A stretch of DNA of 18,835 bases from contig JAQUUV010000006.1 in assembly GCA_028693695.1 (NCBI GenBank), forward strand, positions 1 through 18,835. The letters are read 5' to 3'. Shown here one piece after another: positions 6,222-12,718 of this stretch. The position numbers were made by a program, and so were the translations under genes. The notes under the pieces were generated by a model. The model was not told where the DNA came from. It ran no database searches and was given only the letters and a program-made list of their open reading frames with translations. The DNA comes from Syntrophomonas sp. (GTDB taxonomy: Bacteria > Bacillota > Syntrophomonadia > Syntrophomonadales > Syntrophomonadaceae). How positions within the stretch are numbered: position 1 is the first letter of the stretch; every line of letters begins with the position of its first letter.

Positions 6222-7850
6222 TTAATTGTTATTTGCAACAGGAACAGAATTTAAAGGCTTTAAATTAGATATTATACTTACTGGATCAATCCCCGATTCT
6301 TTAAATAATCGTTCAGCCTGAGATCGCCAAAACATGTCTCCAATACCGGCGAAGCTATTTTTTAGGTTCCGCATAGTACTAATAGCTGATTCAGCCCAAT
6401 TTTTGAAATCATCTATATGCCAATATAAAGCGTCTGCTGCTATTGGCAACGCATCGGGATCAATTGTTTTTCCAGGTGTTATTATTATAGATATAATCCT
6501 AGCATCATCGGCCAAGTTTACACGTTCCTTTATCCACCTAGGGTGTAATTCTGCCTGGCGTGTTTTAGTTATACATATTGGTCCCTCGCCTTTTGATTGA
6601 TCTTCAAAAACGATACATAGCCTATCATCCACTATCCACCATGGATCTGGAGCTCCGTGCGATGTGCTGTTATCCGAAATATATCCTAATAGTGTGCCAA
6701 GTCCTACATGCCCTAACTCAAATTTAGTAGCATCTGGGTTGTTCAGATTGATAAGAATCTCTGAAGCAATTTTTTCGAATTTTCTGTTGTCTATACCAAT
6801 TCTGTTCATTTGAACTTCTAATTGGTCAATTAAATAAGGCAAATATGGATCTGAAGGCTGAACACGGCTATCAGCATACTGGTTCAGTTTTGCTAGTTTT
6901 CGAAACCAGGGCAGGGAACTCGTACATTTTCCTGCTTCCTCATAACATTGTAACGCTTTGCCCTCATATTCTTTACTACCTTCAAGAAATTCTAACCACG
7001 CAGCATTTGCCGCTAAATAGTACCAGAATCCTCGATATCCTTTTACCTCAATACCTTCTAGGCATTGAATTACTTTCATTGCATTTTCTAATGCACCGGT
7101 ATAGTTTTTCTCCCAAAGATCATATTGATAGTGTACTTCGTGCGCTACAGCATTAAATAATTTTTCCGAAGCGGGCAACTCCTCTTGTATGCACTCTTCT
7201 CTTAAATCAACTATATCCTTATCAACATCGTTCCACTCAGAACCATGATCTAAAAATATCTGAAGATTTTCAATGAAAACAGTTTTATTGGCATTTTTCG
7301 ATTGTTCTACACCGAATTTTATCTCAGCTTGGAGTTCTCGGTGGTAGAGCTTTCGATTTTCAGTTCTAATTAGTTGATCCATTAATTCTTGACCTAAAAC
7401 GCATACCGCAGAATAATCAGTTGCACTTCGTGTACAACGGCCGATAGCTTGAACCGTTCTAGTTCTGATTCTATCTTTCAATATTATAGATGCTGCCATT
7501 CGACTCTCTAAGAATTGTTCTTGAAGATTAGAGGCTTTCGGTAAATCTTTAAGGATGATTAACCTACACTCATCCCCTAGTAAATCAATCCCATCAAATC
7601 TGTTTGCCAAAATCGCAACAGCATTATCATGTTGGGTAAATACCTTTTTTGATTCCTCGATATCTCCAGCTCTGTATACTTTATTATTCGTATTGGACTC
7701 CACCGAGGCCTGTATTTTTGTAGCAGTTTTTTCATCTGGCACCAACACCAATGTTCTTGTAGTGCTTTCGGTTAATTTGATGGCTAGTGGCAAAGCTTCA
7801 TCTTCAGGTAATGATAATTGGACAAAACCGCTGTCGCGGTGGTAAGGCGA
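6222..7850 (-). pseudogene. DEAD/DEAH-type helicase, N-terminal half missing
   Basis: C-terminal part of a superfamily 2 helicase. From an in-frame TTG at 7793 (523 aa), residues 58-84 look like motif V (AILANRFDGIDLLGDECRL) and QAIGRCTR (115-122) is motif VI with its arginine finger. The Walker A and DExx half is absent. Helicase-like coding continues upstream of 7793 (RDSGFVQLSLPEDEALPLA) and the frame stays open to a stop at 7929-7931, running toward the IS91-type element. So the gene was cut by that insertion or a linked deletion. Residues about 360-415 (APDPWWIVDDRLCIVFED) suggest an extra nuclease-like domain. A defence-associated helicase is possible but unproven. Confidence 0.78.
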
Positions 7851-7907
7851 CGGAATCTGTAATCCAGGACAATAATCCAGTGTATCTTCCGTAAATGTCT
7901 GTATGTG

Positions 7908-7950
7908 CCTTAAAATTGGTATGCAGTGCTACTGCTAATAAATTTTAAGG
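7908..7950 (+). promoter_or_regulatory. Hairpin covering the recombinase ribosome binding site
   Basis: Perfect outer stem CCTTAAAATT (7908-7917) with AATTTTAAGG (7941-7950), symmetric internal loops of 5 nt, and a perfect inner stem GCAGT (7923-7927) with ACTGC (7931-7935). The SD AAGGAG (7947-7952) has its first four bases inside the outer stem. RNA read in from outside would fold and hide the SD. This is a common way for insertion sequences to avoid being switched on by neighbouring promoters. Structure is seen, function inferred. Confidence 0.6.
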
Positions 7951-7960
7951 AGAATGCAAC

Positions 7961-8842
7961 ATGGAAAACCCGGAACAAATATTAATACGGATGAAAGAAG
8001 ACATCCTGCTTCGCGGCCTATCAAAAAGCACATTGGAAAGCTACCCCTCAAAAGCCCGAATTTTTCTGGAGTATTGTAAACGCCCGGCAAAACAGCTAAA
8101 CGAACAAGATATTCGCAATTTCCTTTGTTATTTGATTAACGAGAAAAAGGTTTCGCCCGCAACTGTGAATACATACAGTGCAGCCATACGGTTTCTCTTT
8201 GCCGTAACTTTTAATCGAACTCTCAATTATCTTCAGATTCCGCGCCAGAAAAAACGCAGAACACTTCCGGAAGTTTTAACCCGAGAAGAAGTATCCTCAA
8301 TTATTGAGAGTTGTAATAACCTAAAGCATAAGGCCATGCTGACTGTGATATATAGCTCCGGTTTACGTATAAGTGAAGCCGCCGCCTTAAAAATACCGCA
8401 TATTGATTCTGAAAATATGCGATTGTTTGTAGAGTACGGTAAAGGCGGCAAAGATCGCTACACCCTGCTCTCGGAAACTTGCCTGCATATTTTACGCGAA
8501 TATTTCAGAATATACCGCCCGAAACATCCCGATGGATGGCTTTTTCTTGGAGCACACAATGCATCCCATATCACTTATCGAGCTATTGAGCTTGCTTTCG
8601 AGGAAGCAGTAAAACGAACCAATATTACCAAACATGTTTCAGTTCATACTCTTCGCCATGCGTTTGCTACCCATTTGCTTGAAGACGGCACCACTCTATT
8701 ACAGATTAAGGAATTACTCGGTCATAGCAGTATCCATTCCACCACTGTTTATTTGCACCTTGCTAATTTAACATCAGACGTTAAAAGCCCGCTTGACAAC
8801 TCGCCTGCATATGGTAGCTTAGCGATTATTGCCAATGGCTGA
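7961..8842 (+). CDS. Tyrosine recombinase associated with the IS91-type element
   Basis: XerC/D-like tyrosine recombinase, 293 aa. An N-terminal SAM-like domain (residues about 3-90) binds DNA. The catalytic set is complete: Arg136 (SSGLRISEA), Lys in GKGGKDR (161-166), His229-x-x-Arg232 (HTLRHAF), His255 (LLGHSS) and Tyr264 (TTVYLHL). The ATG at 7961 lies 8 nt past SD AAGGAG. The stop codon overlaps the transposase start, so the pair is translationally coupled. In IS91 relatives with this second gene, its job is unknown; it may resolve or assist transposition. It is unrelated in sequence and position to the prophage integrase at the left edge. Confidence 0.92.
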   Translation: MENPEQILIRMKEDILLRGLSKSTLESYPSKARIFLEYCKRPAKQLNEQDIRNFLCYLINEKKVSPATVNTYSAAIRFLFAVTFNRTLNYLQIPRQKKRRTLPEVLTREEVSSIIESCNNLKHKAMLTVIYSSGLRISEAAALKIPHIDSENMRLFVEYGKGGKDRYTLLSETCLHILREYFRIYRPKHPDGWLFLGAHNASHITYRAIELAFEEAVKRTNITKHVSVHTLRHAFATHLLEDGTTLLQIKELLGHSSIHSTTVYLHLANLTSDVKSPLDNSPAYGSLAIIANG

Positions 8843-9968
8843 GTTACAGGATATTTTTGCCCAACATGGAATGGCCTATCAGCTCAGTCACAAACTTTTA
8901 GCAAATCAATCAAAAGTTCTGCGTGCCATTGAAAATTGCAGAACCTCCGCATTAGGCAGTCATCTTGATGAGTGTGACGAATGCGGCTATTTACGCATTT
9001 CATACAATTCCTGCCGTAATCGCCATTGTCCCAAGTGCCAAACTTTGTATAAGGAACGATGGATTGATGCCCGGAAAGATGAACTGCTTAATGTTGGTTA
9101 TTTCCATGTTGTTTTCACCTTTCCTGACACTTTAAATCCGGTTGCCTACCAGAATCAAAGGGTTGTTTATGATATTTTATTTAAGGCTGCAGCCGAAACC
9201 TTGGCAGAGCTTTCGGCTGACAAAAAGTATTTGGGAGCACAAATAGGTTTCACCGAAATACTTCATACCTGGGGACAAAATCTGCTCCACCATCCTCATA
9301 TTCATTGTGTTGTTCCCGGCGGCGGACTCAACTCCTGCGGCCAGTGGGTTAACTCCAGAAAAAAGTTTTTTATCCCGGTTAAGGTTTTATCCAGAAAATT
9401 TCGCGGTAAATTTTTGTATTATCTCAACCAGGCCAAGCTTGAATTTCATGGTTCAATTTCATATTTGCAGGATAATGATATATTTAATGATTTTATATCC
9501 TCGCTTTACCAAAAAGAATGGATTGTCTACTGTAAACCACCCTTTAAAAATGCCGGCTATGTTGTTGAATATCTGGGACGTTATACTCATCGGGTGGCCA
9601 TTTCCAATAACCGTATATTAAAGCTGGAAGAGGGTCTGGTTACCTTCAAATGGCGTGACTACAGGGATAATAGCAAACAAAAAATCATGACTGTAACTGC
9701 CGATGAATTTATTCGCCGTTTTCTTATCCATGTTTTGCCCAAAGGATTCACTAAAATACGGCATTATGGTTTGTTAAGCCCCAGGAATAAGGCTACCAAA
9801 CTTAAGCGATGTAAAAAGCTCACTCATACCCCTATGCGAGATAACCTGAAAGTAAAGTTGTCCACGCTTGATTTCTTGAAAAAGCTAACCGGTAAAGATT
9901 TTACTATCTGTCCCCACTGTGGCGTTGGTCATCTCAGTAGAGCTTCGCCAGATGTAGTAACTGCATAA
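8835..9968 (+). CDS. tnpA: IS91-family Y2 HUH transposase
   Basis: Single-strand rolling-circle transposase, 377 aa from ATG 8835. The N-terminal zinc-binding domain has Cys47, Cys50, Cys60, His64, Cys65 and Cys68 (DECDECGY, SCRNRHCPKC). The HUH metal motif is HHPHIH (152-157). The two catalytic tyrosines are Tyr246 and Tyr250 in EYLGRYTHR, four residues apart as in IS91. A C-terminal zinc ribbon-like pair CPHC is at 359-362. The frame opens at TTG 8829, but ATG 8835 is the natural start and overlaps the recombinase stop by 8 nt; no separate SD is seen, so coupling is likely. Length and motifs look intact, so the protein may be active. Confidence 0.93.
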   Translation: MAELQDIFAQHGMAYQLSHKLLANQSKVLRAIENCRTSALGSHLDECDECGYLRISYNSCRNRHCPKCQTLYKERWIDARKDELLNVGYFHVVFTFPDTLNPVAYQNQRVVYDILFKAAAETLAELSADKKYLGAQIGFTEILHTWGQNLLHHPHIHCVVPGGGLNSCGQWVNSRKKFFIPVKVLSRKFRGKFLYYLNQAKLEFHGSISYLQDNDIFNDFISSLYQKEWIVYCKPPFKNAGYVVEYLGRYTHRVAISNNRILKLEEGLVTFKWRDYRDNSKQKIMTVTADEFIRRFLIHVLPKGFTKIRHYGLLSPRNKATKLKRCKKLTHTPMRDNLKVKLSTLDFLKKLTGKDFTICPHCGVGHLSRASPDVVTA

Positions 9969-10171
9969 TACTTTTTAAAACACCCTTTGTTGGGGAGGGG
10001 GGATTTGTGCCTATTTCTATTCCTATATTATAGCTTTTCTGCCTGCTCTTGAACTATATTGGCCGCATTGGCAACTAATTGGTTAATGATGTGCAAATTT
10101 AATCAATACGATAATTTTTATTTTCCCATAATCGCTAACCATCAGTATAGCCAGCCGCAGTTTCGTCCAAT

Positions 10172-10239
10172 CAAATTATCCAAAGTCAGCTCTCTTGGTT
10201 TTCTGAGAGCTTTTTTTTGACCCGACTTCGGATAATTTG
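10172..10239 (+). terminator. Rho-independent terminator nested in a 16-bp inverted repeat
   Basis: Inner hairpin AGCTCTC (10188-10194) with GAGAGCT (10205-10211) runs into eight T residues (10211-10218), a clear rightward terminator about 220 bp past the transposase. Outside it, CAAATTATCCAAAGTC (10172-10187) pairs with GACTTCGGATAATTTG (10224-10239) with one mismatch. The outer stem is not needed for termination and may be the end of a mobile unit or an antitermination partner. Confidence 0.72.
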
Positions 10240-10244
10240 CTATT

Positions 10245-11016
10245 CATTCTACGAAGGGCCGCAAGCGGTTCCCTTCACTACGTTCCGGCCCATCCTAGAA
10301 TGGGACTTATGTAACCCTTTGGGTCTGATAGCCTGATCGAATCTCCCACCTATCGGTGGGAAGCTGCTGTGGTAGCTTGGGACTTATCTGTACCCGAGGT
10401 AAGCCCCTCCGCCATGGGCTTCGTCCACACTACAGGACTTACCTCTATCCCGCTCCGGCCAGCCCTCTCCCGGTTACCCTATCGGCTCGCTCCTGCCTAC
10501 TTCGTATCGTGTGCAGATGAGCTCGGCCGTTTGCGGGCTAGCCTGCCGCTTGGTGGCCGCCCGCTCCTTCGGGTTCCGCCTGGAGGCCGTGGTGCGAAAC
10601 CCGAACCAGCTCCCCGGTGTTATGTTTGTGGGGTACCTGCTCTTGCTGAGTCTCACGGAGTGATTTATGGCCCTCGCCGGCTGGCATAATAGTCTTGCCA
10701 GACGGTCTTATTATATTCCTCGCCGGATGGGCATCCCTGCGCTCGATCCTCCTGAAGTCGGAACCAGCTCCAGGATGGGAACGGGGACAGGCTCCCTGCG
10801 GTAGCCAGTCCCCGGGAATACGCCCGGAGAACCGGAACGGGCGGGAGCTGATCAGTATACCGGCTCGCAAACAGAGAGGTCAAGTCTACCCTTCCGGCGG
10901 GCTTACGCCCGGACTTGACCTCTCCGACTCGCCTGGGCAGCAACATTATTGGCGACCGCAAGGGAGCACCAGTAGTGCCCGGAGGGTGGGAACCTGCCCC
11001 CGCCCCTTCCAGAATG
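10245..11016. other. GC-rich, densely base-paired block without a credible gene
   Basis: About 770 bp, clearly richer in GC than its surroundings. Ends form an imperfect inverted repeat: CATTCTACGAAGGGCC (10245-10260) against GCCCCTTCCAGAATG (11002-11016). Inside are many stems: 10396-10402/10439-10445 closing a three-way junction with two hairpins; GGGGAC/GTCCCC (10783/10808) around GGCT/AGCC; a perfect 12-bp stem 10874-10885/10913-10924 capped by CGGGC-TTAC-GCCCG; CCCACC/GGTGGG near 10345-10360. On the minus strand loops read GUAA (GNRA) and CUUG, favouring a leftward RNA. ORFs here are Arg/Pro/Gly-rich, overlap on both strands and lack SDs. Candidate large structured RNA or non-autonomous element; no known family recognised. 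Confidence 0.6.
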
Positions 11017-11161
11017 CTCGTTCTAAAAAAAATATCCTAGAAAAACAATTTTGTTAAAAGGAAATATTTGGGGAAGAGCGAATGTAATTATATGGAGCTG
11101 TACTATGAGCCTCTATGGATAAAGATCATTTAAAATATGTAAATTAAGTCTTATGTAAAAT

Positions 11162-11198
11162 AGAGCCTCTGGTCTCGCCTTCTGGCGCCAGGGGCTCT
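11162..11198 (-). terminator. Long hairpin terminator after the PepSY gene
   Basis: AGAGCCTCTGG (11162-11172) pairs with CCAGGGGCTCT (11188-11198), with an inner stem CGCC/GGCG. Read leftward the hairpin is followed by ATTTTA and lies about 65 bp past the PepSY stop, so it probably ends that transcript. Read rightward it is followed by only three T residues, a weaker signal. Confidence 0.62.
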
Positions 11199-11262
11199 TT
11201 GAATAGTATTGATCGTAGGGTTCCATGGACCACCTTACCTCAAACGGTCGCATGGTAGAGTG

Positions 11263-11793
11263 CTATTCTTCTATATTTTCTTCTATATTGTCGTTATCAA
11301 CTTGTGAGTCTGATTTTTCATTGCCTATATTAGTTTCCTTTGTTTCATTATCCTTGTCTGCTGCTAAAACCTTTGCATTGCCGGCATCAACCTTTACTTC
11401 TAAAACCGCACCTGTTTTGTCTGCCATCTTAACTTCGTACACTAGATTTCCGTTTTCATCACCTAAATCGTTACTGTTAACAGTATATTCCGGATATGCT
11501 GATTTTGCGGAATTTGCTGCCTCATCCTTACTGATTTTAGCCATTGAAGCCAAAGCTGCATCTTCCTTGGCCTCATCTCCATCGACTTTGTTCTCATCAA
11601 CGCCGTTGTCCTGCTGGCCAACAGTGATTGAAGCTGTATAGTCTGGAGTTTGAACGTTAGACTCCTGGGTAACCGCCGATTGTGTTTGGGTTGTTGCCGC
11701 AAATACATGTGTACCACCAGCTACACTTCCAAATACCACAGCACCTGCAAGTAGGGGAATACTAAATTTCTTAAGTACTTCTTTGAACACCAT
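11263..11793 (-). CDS. Secreted PepSY-domain protein next to a two-component system
   Basis: Exported protein of 176 aa. Signal peptide: basic start (KEVLKK), hydrophobic core (IPLLAGAVVFGSVAGG) and a likely cleavage site after Ala32 (HVFA/ATTQ). Residues about 84-146 form a PepSY domain (ISKDEAANSAKSAYP, LVYEVKM, VLEVKVDAGNAKVL). The tail and linker are very acidic. PepSY domains are thought to inhibit or tune peptidases or sense envelope state; genes like this often sit beside an OmpR-type regulator and kinase, as here. ATG 11793 is chosen for SD GGAGG (11805-11801) 7 nt away; the longer open frame to 11916 has no signal. Divergent from the regulator gene. Confidence 0.85.
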   Translation of the reverse strand: MVFKEVLKKFSIPLLAGAVVFGSVAGGTHVFAATTQTQSAVTQESNVQTPDYTASITVGQQDNGVDENKVDGDEAKEDAALASMAKISKDEAANSAKSAYPEYTVNSNDLGDENGNLVYEVKMADKTGAVLEVKVDAGNAKVLAADKDNETKETNIGNEKSDSQVDNDNIEENIEE

Positions 11794-11854
11794 AATAATA
11801 CCTCCAATATTTACTATTTGAGCATCTGCTCTGTTTATATTATGTGATTGGCAG

Positions 11855-11871
11855 ATTAAACCCTCATTAAA
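11855..11871 (-). promoter_or_regulatory. Candidate response-regulator box before the PepSY gene
   Basis: On the minus strand, TTTAAT (11871-11866) - N5 - TTTAAT (11860-11855): a direct repeat with an 11-bp period, about 60 bp before the PepSY ATG. OmpR/PhoB-family regulators bind such 11-bp direct repeats as head-to-tail dimers. An identical arrangement lies before the regulator gene. Binding is inferred. Confidence 0.48.
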
Positions 11872-11962
11872 ATAAAACGAAAAATATAAACTCCACTTTG
11901 GTAGTTGCCCAAGCACACCCTCGTATCCGATATAATGAAAATAAGCAAATAGACCAATAATA

Positions 11963-11981
11963 CGGGAAGAGGTGCTTCCCG
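11963..11981. promoter_or_regulatory. Perfect CGGGAAG/CTTCCCG dyad in the divergent intergenic region
   Basis: CGGGAAG (11963-11969) - AGGTG - CTTCCCG (11975-11981), a perfect 7-bp dyad in an otherwise AT-rich region, directly upstream of the TTTAAT repeats of the regulator gene. No T-tract follows on either strand, so it is more likely a protein-binding or leader element than a terminator. Confidence 0.35.
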
Positions 11982-11986
11982 CAATA

Positions 11987-12003
11987 TTTAATCTTACTTT
12001 AAT
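11987..12003 (+). promoter_or_regulatory. Candidate autoregulatory box before the response regulator
   Basis: TTTAAT (11987-11992) - N5 - TTTAAT (11998-12003): direct repeat with an 11-bp period, ending 40 bp before the GTG start at 12044. It matches in unit and spacing the box before the divergent PepSY gene, suggesting the regulator controls both units. Inferred from the binding mode of OmpR-family proteins. Confidence 0.48.
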
Positions 12004-12043
12004 TATATTATGTTAATAAATAATTAGATTGGAGCTGATTAAG

Positions 12044-12718
12044 GTGAGAATTTTAGTTATCGAAGACGAGCCGTCTTTATTGAAGATTATAACCAAAAGG
12101 TTGAAAGAAGAAGGCTATAATGTGGATGCATCCAATAACGGAGAAGAGGGACAGTATTTTTCGGAAATAATTGATTATGATTGCATTGTGCTGGATATTA
12201 TGCTGCCTGTTATAGATGGATTATCAGTTTTGAAAAATTTGCGAGCCAAAAGGGTAATGACGCCTGTATTGTTACTTACAGCTAGAGATTCAATTGACGA
12301 CAGGGTAAAGGGTCTTGATGCAGGAGCAGATGACTATCTGGTGAAACCGTTTTCATTCGATGAATTATTAGCAAGAATTAGATCTCTTTTAAGGAGAAAT
12401 GCAGACACTAGGGATAATATTCTTTGTATTTCGGATTTAACTCTTGACATAAATTCGCATAATGTCATACGGAACGGGCTTTCCATCGAACTTACTACCA
12501 AAGAATATGCAATACTTGAATACCTTATGAGAAATAAAGAAAGAATTATTACCAGAACTCAGATTGTTGAACATGTATGGAATTATGATTTTGATTGTAA
12601 TTCCAACATCGTTGACGTCTATATAAGATATTTAAGAAGAAAAATTGATGATAGTTTTGGAACTAAGCTTATCCATACAGTGAGGGGTAGTGGATACGTT
12701 TTAAAGGAGAAAATATGA
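12044..12718 (+). CDS. OmpR/PhoB-family response regulator
   Basis: DNA-binding response regulator of 224 aa. Receiver domain (1-118): acidic pocket in IEDE, phosphorylated Asp51 (IVLDIMLP), switch Thr79 (LLTARD) and Lys101 (VKPFS). A winged-helix Trans_reg_C domain follows (about 125-222; TTKEYAILEYLMRN, then VDVYIRYLRRKID and RGSGYVL). The frame is open from TTG 12029, but GTG 12044 gives the normal N-terminus MRILVIEDE and lies 9 nt from SD GGAG. It overlaps the kinase gene by 4 nt (ATGA), a tight operon. Direct repeats upstream suggest autoregulation. The signal is unknown; the divergent PepSY gene suggests an envelope function. Confidence 0.95.
   Translation: MRILVIEDEPSLLKIITKRLKEEGYNVDASNNGEEGQYFSEIIDYDCIVLDIMLPVIDGLSVLKNLRAKRVMTPVLLLTARDSIDDRVKGLDAGADDYLVKPFSFDELLARIRSLLRRNADTRDNILCISDLTLDINSHNVIRNGLSIELTTKEYAILEYLMRNKERIITRTQIVEHVWNYDFDCNSNIVDVYIRYLRRKIDDSFGTKLIHTVRGSGYVLKEKI

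Larger units (their letters stand above)
7840..10020 (+). mobile_element. IS91-family element with tyrosine recombinase and Y2 HUH transposase
   Basis: Two overlapping rightward genes, a tyrosine recombinase (7961-8842) and an IS91-type transposase (8835-9968), form a known two-gene IS91-like layout. IS91 elements move by rolling-circle transfer, lack terminal inverted repeats and make no target duplication, so exact ends cannot be read. The left end is placed near 7830-7910, where helicase coding fades and overlapping hairpins occur (ACCGC-TGTC-GCGGT and GTCGC-N9-GCGAC at about 7827-7851). The right end is after 9968. A CTTG/GAAC-like target string, TCTTGAAC, lies near 10049. The boundaries given are approximate. 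Confidence 0.72.

Noticed and set aside
7555..7845. 96-aa rightward frame opposite the helicase remnant
   Set aside because: Antisense to helicase coding that has recognisable motifs; no SD.
10030..10110. Leftward short coding-like frame reading HIINQLVANAANIVQEQAEKL
   Set aside because: Only about 25 codons between stops, no SD, no recognised family; at most a gene fragment, and it is not the missing helicase N-terminus.
10854..10883. Leftward promoter-like TTGACC-N18-TATACT inside the GC-rich block
   Set aside because: The -35 is part of a perfect 12-bp stem and the position is in the middle of the structured block, so the match may be incidental; not listed as a promoter.
10369..11057. 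Open frames of 60-120 aa on both strands in the GC-rich block
   Set aside because: They are Arg/Pro/Gly-rich, overlap each other on both strands, lack ribosome binding sites and match no family; GC-rich sequence yields such frames by chance.
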